This document shows, in pieces, positions 41,816-50,600 of a DNA stretch of 64,000 nucleotides (position 1 is the stretch's first letter; every line of letters begins with the position of its first letter). A model generated the notes under the pieces. It made no database searches. It was given only the letters and a program-made list of their open reading frames with translations, and was not told the origin of the DNA. The DNA is from Streptomyces cucumeris (lineage in GTDB: Bacteria; Actinomycetota; Actinomycetes; Streptomycetales; Streptomycetaceae). Both the position numbers and the translations under genes were made by a program. The stretch lies in assembly GCF_024295805.1 (NCBI RefSeq), contig NZ_JANCLX010000019.1:1-64000 (forward strand). Direction: 5' to 3'.

Positions 41816-41856
41816 GACCGCCCCCGGTCGGGCGCGTGGCCGGAGCGGGGGCGGTC
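41816..41856. terminator. Terminator after the lectin gene
   Basis: 11-bp perfect stem GACCGCCCCCG / CGGGGGCGGTC (41816-41826, 41846-41856), 32 bases after the stop of the minus-strand lectin gene. It separates the lectin gene from the azole peptide operon. Confidence 0.8.
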
Positions 41857-41887
41857 AGATGTCATGCACCGTGAGGTGCTTGGGGCG

Positions 41888-42985
41888 TCAGGCCGTCGGG
41901 CAGTTGGTGGGGGGCGTGGGGGACGAGTGCGGCTTGACGACGCTCTGCTCCCCATCCGTGCCGTCCACTGCCGGAATGGTGGACGTTCCTTCCCCGCTCC
42001 ACGTCTCGTCGCCGTTCGAGAAGGTCCAGGTTCCGGTCACCGTCTTCATCAACTGCGCACGCGTCAGCCAGCCCCACTCGCCCTTCCGCACGGTGTAGGG
42101 GTAGGTCTGGGTCGTCGTCTTCTGTCCTATCCATTGATGTGAATAATTGACCGAGACCGCTGTGGTGACCTTCGAGATGATGAAGTTCTCGATGCCAAAA
42201 TCGGCACTCACCGTGACAGAGCCTCCCACGGTGTTGCTCCACCCCGTGGTGTCGGCAAAGGCGACGGTCGGCGTCGCTTCCTTGGCACCGTCTGTGTTGT
42301 CGTAGAGGGTGGAAACGCACTTTTCAGGCCCGAGCGCGGCATGACTGTCACTCTCCTGGGCGTATGTGCACGTGAGGGCACTGTCACTGGCTGCGCACCG
42401 CTTCAGGGAGTACTGCGTGAGGAGGTCGCCCATGGCAGCGTTCCACTGGCCGGGGGACCACTGCTGGTTCGCTGCTGCGTTGTTGCAGGAGTAAGCAACG
42501 ACCTCGGAGCCGTCAGCGTTGTTTTCCCCGCTGACGTCCAGGCATTCATCGGTAGCGGCGTTCCGAAGCAGCGTCGTGGTCCCGTAGATGAGTTCCAGGT
42601 ACCAGCGCTGCTGCTCGGATCCGGAGTCACAGGCTGCAGGGCCGAGGTGATATGTGTCGCTGTCGGTGAAGTCGATACAGTTCCCGTCCTTCTCATTACG
42701 GATACGGAAACTTCCATCCGCACCGGGGTCGAGGGACCAATTCGCGGCGGACGGAGTCTGGTCGATGACAAGGTTTGACGAGTCATCGCTCCATGTCAGG
42801 GCGGAAGCGTCACCGCTCTCGTCGGGCGGTGTCAATTGTGTGCGAAAAATCTGCCCCGTCACGGCGGCCGCGCTGTTCGCGCGAGCTGTCTGGACTGTGA
42901 GCAGAGGCAGCACTGCGGCGAGTGCGAGCGCGAGGCATGCGGCCATCAGCCCTGGCGCGCTGCATCTATTCCGCTTGGCGATCAA
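41888..42985 (-). CDS. Secreted ricin-type lectin with possible pore-forming C-terminal domain
   Basis: 365 residues if started at TTG 42985, with GGGAAGG 7 bases upstream; a longer frame has no better site. Signal peptide: basic n-region, hydrophobic LMAACLALALAAVLPLLTVQ, AxA cleavage. Residues about 45-160 form a ricin B beta-trefoil (CIDFTDSDTYHLGPAACDSG, then CLDVSGENNADGSEVVAYSC, with QQW repeats). The C-terminal part has alternating Ser/Thr beta-strands and TTGWSNTVGGSVTVSADFGI, then VSVNYSHQWIGQ, that resemble aerolysin-like membrane-insertion segments. Own promoter and terminator; not part of the RiPP operon. The toxin reading is inferred. Confidence 0.6.
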   Translation of the reverse strand: MIAKRNRCSAPGLMAACLALALAAVLPLLTVQTARANSAAAVTGQIFRTQLTPPDESGDASALTWSDDSSNLVIDQTPSAANWSLDPGADGSFRIRNEKDGNCIDFTDSDTYHLGPAACDSGSEQQRWYLELIYGTTTLLRNAATDECLDVSGENNADGSEVVAYSCNNAAANQQWSPGQWNAAMGDLLTQYSLKRCAASDSALTCTYAQESDSHAALGPEKCVSTLYDNTDGAKEATPTVAFADTTGWSNTVGGSVTVSADFGIENFIISKVTTAVSVNYSHQWIGQKTTTQTYPYTVRKGEWGWLTRAQLMKTVTGTWTFSNGDETWSGEGTSTIPAVDGTDGEQSVVKPHSSPTPPTNCPTA

Positions 42986-43231
42986 GATCGTACCTTCCCT
43001 TGGGTTCGCCGACTTTTTGTGACGGCCGCCACCGGAGAGGCGGCTGGACCGATCGGCGGCGCTCCCATCCTCTATAGGGGAGGCATCATGAGAACAGCGT
43101 AGGATTACGCGTCTGAGCACGCGAATTGCCTGCGGATTCCGCGGGTTGAGCGATAGGCCTTGACGATGTTTCACATGGCCCAGGGGCGAGCTGCACGCCG
43201 GTGAAGCCGGGCCGCGGCACTGCCGAGACGG

Positions 43232-44317
43232 TCAGCCCCTCTTGGGGTGGACGGTCGAGTCCGGCACATCGAGGCCGGTGCAGCCGCGCCGCCGCGTCTG
43301 GTCCGTGGCGAACGCATTGAGCAGCGTCCGCATCTGGGTGGCGGACAGTGCTTTCCGGTCCGTCCCATCGCCGTAGGCGAGGAAGTTGGCGGACTCTCCG
43401 CCACACCGGGCTTTCGCGCGTCCGAAGTCCTCGCTCATCAGCGCGTCACGGGAGTCGTGCCCCTTCGGAATCACCACATTGGCGCCGAGCAGCGTCTCGA
43501 AGGGCGTGTCGGTCCAGCCGCCGTACCAGCCGGTGAGGTCCAGCGCGGAGTCGCCGGTTTCGGGGTCGATCAGCGAGCAGTTGGTGATCGGAGCACCGTT
43601 GTGCGTGGGCGCGGCGACCCTCCACCCCGCGCCGGAAGGGCTCTTCGGCAGTGGCGCACGTGTCAGCCAGCCGCACATCGTCCCCGCGGCTTGCTTCAGT
43701 GGCATCGTGCGCGGTTCGACCACGCGCTCGGGCAGCGGCAGGGGGTCAGCCCCGCAGCCCAGTTCGGAGTCCGCACCGTTGGCGACGGACACGGCGATGC
43801 GCAACGACGCGGGTGTGGCGTCGTCCTCGACGCCGTGGCTGACCACCCGGGTGATCAGGAGGCGTTTGTGTCCCCGGGAATCATGTCCCGGCCCGGGGCA
43901 CTTCTGGATGATGACCGGGCCGAACTTGCCGTAGAAGCCCGGGACTTCTTGCGGGAACACGTACCGTGGTGTCGTCGGGATGGTGAACTCCATGCCCAGC
44001 GCCGTCCGGACGTCCGATGGATCGGTCTGGGCCTCCATCCTCAGGACGAAGTGCCCCTCATCCTCGTTCACCGCGCATACGAGGCGTCCATGGCCGGAGC
44101 CGAAGGTGTCCTCGCCGGCTTGCAGACGCTTTCTGGGCAGCAGTTCGGCCAGGTCATCGCCCGAGACATGGTCTCCGCACAGTGTCTCGGCATACCACCA
44201 GGGCTGCCACAGCGGCTTGGTCAGATAGCCCCCACCTGCGACCACCGCGAGTACCAGCGTCACGATGATGAGCGCCCGCCTGCTGGGCACCCATCGCCTG
44301 CCTGCCCCCGTTGCCAC
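43232..44317 (-). CDS. Membrane-anchored exported protein, unknown
   Basis: 361 residues from GTG 44317, with GAGGGG about 9 bases upstream. One N-terminal signal-anchor helix (ALIIVTLVLAVVAGGGYL, about 15-32), then a large outside domain with scattered Cys (at about LCGDHVSG, LVCAVNE, KCPGPG, GCGAD, MCGWL, NCSLID, RCGGES, RGCTGL), which may form disulfides. I do not recognise the domain. A streptomycete-specific surface protein is likely. It stands alone on the minus strand, between two terminator-bounded units. Confidence 0.65.
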   Translation of the reverse strand: MATGAGRRWVPSRRALIIVTLVLAVVAGGGYLTKPLWQPWWYAETLCGDHVSGDDLAELLPRKRLQAGEDTFGSGHGRLVCAVNEDEGHFVLRMEAQTDPSDVRTALGMEFTIPTTPRYVFPQEVPGFYGKFGPVIIQKCPGPGHDSRGHKRLLITRVVSHGVEDDATPASLRIAVSVANGADSELGCGADPLPLPERVVEPRTMPLKQAAGTMCGWLTRAPLPKSPSGAGWRVAAPTHNGAPITNCSLIDPETGDSALDLTGWYGGWTDTPFETLLGANVVIPKGHDSRDALMSEDFGRAKARCGGESANFLAYGDGTDRKALSATQMRTLLNAFATDQTRRRGCTGLDVPDSTVHPKRG

Positions 44318-44388
44318 TTCTGCGCCCCCTCGCCTTTGTCCCTGCCCTGGTGCGGCGCAGCCTACGCGGTCGGACGGTCATGGACGGA

Positions 44389-44418
44389 GACGCATGCCCA
44401 GGGCTCTGGGCATGCGTC
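44389..44418. terminator. Terminator of the DinB-like gene
   Basis: 13-bp perfect stem GACGCATGCCCAG / CTGGGCATGCGTC (44389-44401, 44406-44418) with the loop GGCT, 30 bases after the stop of the minus-strand gene at 44448. Confidence 0.85.
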
Positions 44419-44447
44419 GCCCGGGGAGTGCGGTGCCCCGGCCACCG

Positions 44448-45008
44448 TTACTGGCCGACCCGTCCGTCGATGCACTCGCGTAGCAGGTCGGCGTGGCCGC
44501 AATGGCGGGCGTACTCCTCGATCCTGTGCACCATCAGCTCGCGGATGGCGATCTTGTCCTTCCCCACGCGTTCGTTCAGGTCCGAGTGCTCGGCCAGCAC
44601 GGCATCGGTCACGGCCTGCGCACGCTCGAGATGGGCAAATGCGGAATCGACCGCGGCCTGTTCACCGACAGCTCCGTGGAAGTCCGCGTCACGCTCGCCG
44701 TAGAGCTTCGGCAGTGGGTCTCCCGTGCTGATCCAGTTGTGCCAGTCCCGTTCCACCTCGACGAGGTGCCGGATCAGTCCGAGCAGTGACATCGTCGACG
44801 GCGGAACGGAGCGCCGGGCGAGTTGCTCCGCGTCCAGGCCCTCACACTTCATGCGCAGGGTCAGGCGGTACCCCGCCAGGAAGTCCTGAAGCGTCGCGAG
44901 CTCGCCCTCGGGGCCGGGCTCTTGGCTGTGGCGTGGGTCGTTGTCCGGGTCGGCCCACATGTCGGGGTAGACGGTTGCCTGGGTCCATCGCGCGGGTTCA
45001 TCGCTCAT
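44448..45008 (-). CDS. DinB/DUF664 family protein
   Basis: 186 residues; the start is ATG 45008 or ATG 45017. The four-helix DinB fold is seen: TLQDFLAGYRLTLRMKCEGL, LLGLIRHLVEVERDWHNW (metal His), and a C-terminal ELMVHRIEEYARHCGHADLL with the further His pair. DinB/DUF664 proteins are metal-dependent thiol S-transferases (mycothiol or bacillithiol S-transferase type) or uncharacterised relatives. Followed by a strong terminator. Confidence 0.85.
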   Translation of the reverse strand: MSDEPARWTQATVYPDMWADPDNDPRHSQEPGPEGELATLQDFLAGYRLTLRMKCEGLDAEQLARRSVPPSTMSLLGLIRHLVEVERDWHNWISTGDPLPKLYGERDADFHGAVGEQAAVDSAFAHLERAQAVTDAVLAEHSDLNERVGKDKIAIRELMVHRIEEYARHCGHADLLRECIDGRVGQ

Positions 45009-45186
45009 GCGTCGCATGATCGTCTGTACCGGCCCCGCTCGCCACCGAGTTCTCGCAGGTTGATGCGGTTGGTGTTGCGGATCCGCTCGGTGTGACCGCG
45101 GGTGGCGAGGATTCCGAGGGCGTCGGCGTCCGGCGCTTCGGTCGTGAGCTGGAGGTGTCGGGCGAGAGGCGATCGCCGATACGGTT

Positions 45187-45735
45187 TCATGTGGCTTGTC
45201 GGTATTCGGAGACCATGCCGAAGAACAGCTCGTCGATCCACTCGCCTTTGGCGTAGCGGTTCGATGTGCGGAGGCCCTCGAACCGGAACCCGACTCGTTC
45301 GAGCAAGGCCGCGGACCGGATGTTCCGCGCGTCGCAGTCCGCGGAGATGCGGCGCAAGCCTCGTGCGAGATAACTATCGACGGTAGCCGCCGTCGCCTCT
45401 GTGGCAAGTCCCATACCTTGATGAGCGGGAGCCAGGGTGAAGCCAATGTCCGCCTGCATCATGTTCTCATGGAGGTGGACGCCTATTTCCCCTATGAGCA
45501 GGCCGCTCGCCTTGGCCTCGATCGCGTACAGGAACCATCCGGGTGCAGCGGGGTCCGTCCCTCCGAATTCTCTGATGTCGGACGCCCCCGCTTCGCGCGA
45601 CACAGGAACCGACCAGCCCTGATACCGGGCCACATCAGGATGCGAACGATATTCGCAAAATACGTCGACGTCGTCGTCTCGAAACACGCGCAGACGCAAT
45701 CGCGGAGTTTCGATCAAGGTGCCTGTACGGCTCAC
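45187..45735 (-). CDS. GNAT N-acetyltransferase (RimJ/RimL type)
   Basis: 182 residues from GTG 45735. Typical RimJ/RimL pattern: LIETPRLRLRVFRDDDVDVF at the start, the acetyl-CoA loop QGMGLATEATAATVDSYLA (R/Q-x-x-G-x-A), and the C-terminal RNIRSAALLERVGFRFEG. It likely acetylates a small molecule or the N-terminus of a protein. Same strand as the DinB-like gene, 180 bases away. Confidence 0.9.
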   Translation of the reverse strand: MSRTGTLIETPRLRLRVFRDDDVDVFCEYRSHPDVARYQGWSVPVSREAGASDIREFGGTDPAAPGWFLYAIEAKASGLLIGEIGVHLHENMMQADIGFTLAPAHQGMGLATEATAATVDSYLARGLRRISADCDARNIRSAALLERVGFRFEGLRTSNRYAKGEWIDELFFGMVSEYRQAT

Positions 45736-46165
45736 GTGCTGATTCCTGTCCGGTATTCACCGTGGAATGCGCATCCGTCGGCGGATCGTAGACCACGGGC
45801 GAGCGTGCTGGTTCGTTCCGAGGGATTTCCCTAGCGCATGCTCCACTCGGGTCGCGCATGCGATCGCAGACATCCTGGGTGCGGTCATGCTGGGGAGCAA
45901 CCGAATTACCGGCGCCGCCGTTCAGTGGCCTCGTGAGCCGCAGTTGGTCTTCGTGGTCATCGCGCCCCGGAGCGGCCACGTGCTTTCACCTAGGGTCCGC
46001 AGCCCGCGACTGGCAGGGCTGGCTGCGATGGGGCGGCCGCGGTAGGTGTCCGGGGCGATTCCGTACTTCCGATCGCAAAGTCGTGCGGATATCGTGGCTC
46101 ACGGGTGCTGAGGATGCTGATTTCGTCACACCCCCATGTGCTGCGATGGCGAGCGAGGTAGGGGC
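45736..46165. other. Intergenic region, nothing recognised
   Basis: 430 bases between divergent acetyltransferase genes. No convincing small gene, RNA or strong inverted repeat found. Confidence 0.5.
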
Positions 46166-46621
46166 ATGTCGAACTTCGGGGTAGAGGTGCGCCACCTGGC
46201 CTCGGCCGACAGGGAGGCGTGGGAACCGCTGTGGCAGGCGTACCTGGACTTCTATGAGCAGGTCCTGCCGACGGAGGTCACTGATCTGACGTGGGCCCGG
46301 TTCGCCGACCCCACGGAGCCGATGGGCGGGCTGGGCGCGTGGGCCGGCGAGGCGCTGGTGGGCATCTGCCATTACGTCCTGCATCCCTCGACGTGGTCCG
46401 CGCGGCCCAGCTGCTATCTGGAAGACCTCTTCACCACTCCTGCCGTGCGCGGCAGGGGAGTGGGCAGGGCACTGATCGACGCGACGGCCTCGGCGGCCAG
46501 GAGGGCCGGGGCCGAGAAGCTCTACTGGCAGACGCACGCGGACAACGCGACGGCCCGGGCTCTCTACGACCGGGTGGCCTGCCACGAGGGGTTCCTCGTC
46601 TACGAGCGCCCCCTGAACTGA
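46166..46621 (+). CDS. GNAT N-acetyltransferase
   Basis: 151 residues from ATG 46166, with GAGGTAGGGG before it. GNAT hallmarks: LEDLFTTPAVRGRGVGRALI (acetyl-CoA loop, about 85-104) and YWQTHADNATARALYDRVA. An FYEQVLPTE segment early on fits the family with small amine substrates. A single gene; it ends next to the lipoprotein gene with its own promoter region. Confidence 0.9.
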   Translation: MSNFGVEVRHLASADREAWEPLWQAYLDFYEQVLPTEVTDLTWARFADPTEPMGGLGAWAGEALVGICHYVLHPSTWSARPSCYLEDLFTTPAVRGRGVGRALIDATASAARRAGAEKLYWQTHADNATARALYDRVACHEGFLVYERPLN

Positions 46622-46766
46622 CCATGGTCGAGGCGTGGCGATGACGCTTGTGCCACCCCACTCCGACGCACTGTCCGAACGGGACCGACCGGCGTGGATC
46701 GTCGCGTTAGTGAGACGTTAGCGGTCTGGCAATGGAACAGCAGCCGTACGCCAGCGGGTCGGCACA

Positions 46767-46788
46767 GTCTTGAGACGTACCGCAAGAC
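46767..46788. promoter_or_regulatory. Inverted repeat upstream of the lipoprotein gene
   Basis: GTCTTG (46767-46772) and CAAGAC (46783-46788) form 6-bp arms 10 bases apart, 27-50 bases before ATG 46816. Possibly a regulatory site in the promoter region. Confidence 0.35.
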
Positions 46789-46815
46789 GACCACTTGACC
46801 CACAGGGAACTTCTG

Positions 46816-47484
46816 ATGTCGACCGCCACCATCAACGCCCGTACCGTCCGTACCGCCATTGCCAGTGCCACGCTGATCGCCGCAACCCTCACCCTGGCCG
46901 CGTGCAACAACGACGACGCGGACGCGGGGAAGAGCTCCGGCTCCGCCGGGAACTCGGCCGCCGCCTCCACGGGCTCCGACTCCCAGAGTGGCGATGAGCA
47001 GGACGCGCCCGCGGGCGGTGGCGCCCAGGACGCGGGCGGCAAGAGCGGTGGCACGGCGGGCGGCTCCGGCTCCAAGATCACCACGTGTGACCCGGACAAG
47101 ATGTCGATGAGCGTCTCCAAGGTGTCGCGTCCGGTCAACCACATGCTGCTGAAGGCGACCAACAACTCCGGTACCACCTGCAGCCTCGTCGACTGGCCCT
47201 CGCTGCGGTTCGACGATGCCCAGGCGGCCACGCCGGTCGCGGAGGAGACCAAGCCGCAGGCCCTCGTCACCCTCGCGCCGGGCAAGTCCGGCTACGCGGG
47301 TATCCTCACCTCCAGCGCCGACGGCTCCGGTTCCAATGGCACCAAGGTCACCGACCTGAGCGTGTACCTCAAGGGCTCGGACGCCGCCACCTCCGTCTCG
47401 CTGCCGGGCGGCTCGGTCTACATCGACGACAGCGCTCAGGTCACCTTCTGGCAGAGCGACAGCTCCGACGCCATCGACTGGTGA
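46816..47484 (+). CDS. DUF4232-type secreted lipoprotein
   Basis: 222 residues from ATG 46816 (AGGGAAC upstream). A lipoprotein signal is clear: TAIASATLIAATLTLAAC with the lipobox LAAC at about residue 29. A Ser/Gly/Asp linker follows, then a domain resembling DUF4232 (CDPDKMSMSVSKVSRPV, NSGTTCSLVDWPSLRF), with two Cys that likely pair. Expected to be anchored in the outer face of the membrane. Function unknown. Followed by a strong terminator. Confidence 0.78.
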   Translation: MSTATINARTVRTAIASATLIAATLTLAACNNDDADAGKSSGSAGNSAAASTGSDSQSGDEQDAPAGGGAQDAGGKSGGTAGGSGSKITTCDPDKMSMSVSKVSRPVNHMLLKATNNSGTTCSLVDWPSLRFDDAQAATPVAEETKPQALVTLAPGKSGYAGILTSSADGSGSNGTKVTDLSVYLKGSDAATSVSLPGGSVYIDDSAQVTFWQSDSSDAIDW

Positions 47485-47551
47485 CACGCAGCTAGCCTTC
47501 TCCATCCCCCGGCGCCGGCAGTCGACTCCCCCTGCGGCTGCCCGCCGGCCG

Positions 47552-47580
47552 ACGGCCCCCGCCACCCCGGCGGGGGCCGT
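47552..47580. terminator. Terminator before the PKS gene
   Basis: 12-bp perfect stem ACGGCCCCCGCC / GGCGGGGGCCGT with the loop ACCCC (47552-47580). It separates the lipoprotein gene from the PKS operon; only 110 bases remain for the PKS promoter. Confidence 0.85.
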
Positions 47581-47690
47581 TCCCTTCGGATCGACAGCGC
47601 GCGCATCGACGGCGACCGTCCCCGTCGGCAGGCAACCAGGTGGATCACGCCGTCGTCCTCAACGACGGGTCGACTCATGGAGGTCAGGCA

Positions 47691-50600
47691 GTGGGTACGC
47701 ACGCCGACATCGTCAAACCGCTGCCGGAACTCCTCGGGGACCATGCCCGCCGCTTCGGGGACAAGATCTGTTTCCAGGACCGGCTCAGGCGTGTGACCTA
47801 CCGGGAGCTGGAACGGAGGACCGCACGGCTGGCCGGTCACCTGGTGGGACTCGGTCTGGCGCGCGGTGACCGAGTGGCTGTACTGCTCGGCAACCGTGTC
47901 GAGGCGGTCGAGAGCCTGCTCGCCGTCACCCGGGCCAGCGGTGTGGGCGTGCCTGTGGACCCCGGGAGCTCGGAGGAGGAGCTGACCCGCTTGCTGGAGG
48001 ACAGCGGGGCACGGGTGCTCATCACCGACGGCGCCTGTCCGGCACGGCGGCGAACGCTGTTGTTCCGGCCTGAGCTGACCGTGGTGGTGGCCGAGGGCGG
48101 CGACGCAGAGGATCAGGCGGACGAGGCAGGCACGGGTGAGGCCGGCGCGGCCGGGGGGCGGCCCGCCGTGGTCGCGGGCCGCGTTCTGCGGTACGAGGAG
48201 CTGGCGGCTACGGAGCCGCGGACGCCGGCCCGGGACGATCTCGCACTGGACGAAGTGGCCTGGCTGCTCTACACCTCGGGCTCCTCGGGCGCGCCCAAGG
48301 GCGTCCTGTCCACCCAGCGCAACCGCCTGTCGCCGGTCGCGACGGGTCTCGTCGGTGTCCTGGGCCTGTCCGAACGTGACCGCGTGCTGTGGCCGTTGCC
48401 CCTCCATCATGCGATGAGCCAGGTGGTGTGCTTCCTCGGGGTGACCGCGGTGGGGGCGAGCGCGGTGCTGCTGCCCCGGTTCTCGGTGTCCGGTGTGCTC
48501 GGCGAACTGCGGGGTGCGGAGGACCCGTTCACCTTGCTCGGTGGGGTCCCGACCACGTATTCGGCGCTGCTCGACGCGGTCCGGGGTGAGGAGCGAGGCG
48601 AGGACGGCGTCGGTCTGGGCGCCCCCGCGCTGCGGGGTTGCGTCAGCGCTGGTGCTGCGGCGGGGCCCGGGTTCCGCGAGTCTTTCGAGGCGATCTGCCG
48701 CGTCCCCTATCTGGAGCACTACGGCAGCACGGAGGCGGGCCCGGTCACGATGGCGGCGCCGGGCGAGACGACGGCGTCCGGGGCATGCGGCCGGGTGCTG
48801 CCCGGCACCCGGGTCCGGGTCGGTGGGGGCCCTGACGGCCGGGACACGGGCGAGGGCGAGTTGTGGGTCAGCGGGCCCGGGGTGATGGCCGGCTACCACG
48901 GCAGACCGGAAGCCACTGCGAAGGTACTGCGCGACGGCTGGTTCCGCACGGGTGACCTGGTCAGGATCGATGCTTCCGGTGAACTGGCGGTCACCGGCCG
49001 GGCGAGTGATCTGATCATTCGTGGCGGGGTGAACATCCATCCCTCGGAAGTGGAGGCGGTGCTGCGGCGGCTTCCGGGGGTGGTGGACGCCGCCGTGGCC
49101 GGACGCCCCCATCCCGTTTTCGGTGAGGTGCCGGTCGGCTATCTGATCGCCCGACCCGGCGGGGTGCTGGACAGGGGACGCATCCTCGCCGCCTGCCGCG
49201 CGGAACTCTCCGGCTTCAAGGTGCCGGTCGAGCTGTTGGCGGTGGAGGACCTGCCCCGTACCGCCTCCGGGAAGATCCTTCGGCGGGACCTCGCCGGCCT
49301 TCCCGCGCGGGCGCTGAGCGTGGAGGCCGCCGGGGAACCGCCGGAGGACCTGCTGACCCTGGTGCGGCGTGAGGCGGCGGCCGTGCTCGGCTGTACACCT
49401 CAGGCGGTGGAGCCGAGCACGGCACTGCGGGATCTGGGGATGGACTCCCTGACGGCGACGGTGCTGCGGGAACGGTTGTCGGCGGTGACCGGCCTGCCGC
49501 TCTCCGAGGCCGTCGCGTTCGACTTTCCCACGGCCGCCGCGCTCGCCGCCCACCTCGGGGAACGGAACGACACCGCGCCGGCCGGTGCCGCGCCCGCCAC
49601 CCGGAATGAGGCCCGGCCGGAGGACGATCCTGTGGTGATCGTGGGGATGGCGTGCCGCTATCCCGGAGACGTGACGTCTCCCGACGAACTGTGGCGGCTC
49701 GTGGCCGACGGGAGGGACGTCATCGGTCCCTTCCCCACCGACCGGGGCTGGGACACCGGGGCGCTGTACGACCCGGACCCCGGGCGACCGGGGCGGACGT
49801 ATGTGCGCGAGGGCGGTTTCCTCTCCGGCGCCGACCGCTTCGACGCCGGGTTCTTCGGTATCTCTCCCCGTGAGGCGCTGGCCATGGACCCGCAGCACCG
49901 GCTGCTGCTCGAAGTGGCGTGGGAGGCCCTCGAGTACGCCGGTGTCGTCCCCGCCACTCTGCGCGGCTCGGCGACCGGGGTGTACGTCGGGCTGATGTAC
50001 AGCGACTACGCCCGCCGCCTGACGAGGACGCCCGAACATGTCGAGGGGTACCTCGGCCTGGGCAACGCCGGAAGCGTCGCCTCGGGTCGTATCGCCTACA
50101 CTTTCGGCCTCGAAGGACCGGCCCTCACCGTGGACACGGCGTGTTCCTCGTCCCTGGTGGCCCTGCATCTGGCGGCCCAGTCGCTGCGCCGGGGTGAGTG
50201 TGCCTTCGCGTTGGCCGGCGGCGCCACGGTGATGTCAGGGCCCTCGTCGTTCGTGGAGTTCAGCCGTCAGCGGGCGCTGGCACCGGACGGCCGCTGCAAG
50301 GCGTTCGGCGCGTCCGCCGACGGCACCGTGTGGGCCGAGGGCGCCGGAATGCTGCTGCTGAGCCGGTTGTCCGAGGCGCGCCGCGCCGGACTGCCGGTCC
50401 TGGCCGTGGTGCGTGGCTCGGCGGTGAACCAGGACGGGGCGAGCAACGGACTGACCGCACCGCACGGACCGGCCCAGCAGCGGGTGATCCGGCAGGCGCT
50501 CGCGGACGCGGGGCTGGATCCCGGCGACATCGACGCGGTGGAGGCGCACGGCACCGGCACCCGGCTGGGGGACGTCATCGAGGCGGAGGCGTTCCTCGCG

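Larger units (their letters stand above)
41484..41887. other. Control region upstream of the precursor
   Basis: 400 bases without an open frame on either strand that reads like protein. It carries the operon's probable promoter and inverted repeat near the precursor, and the terminator of the upstream lectin gene at 41816-41856. Confidence 0.6.

Noticed and set aside
45005..45241. 78-residue minus-strand frame between DinB-like and GNAT genes
   Set aside because: Overlaps both neighbours and shows no recognisable pattern; might be decayed but cannot be supported.
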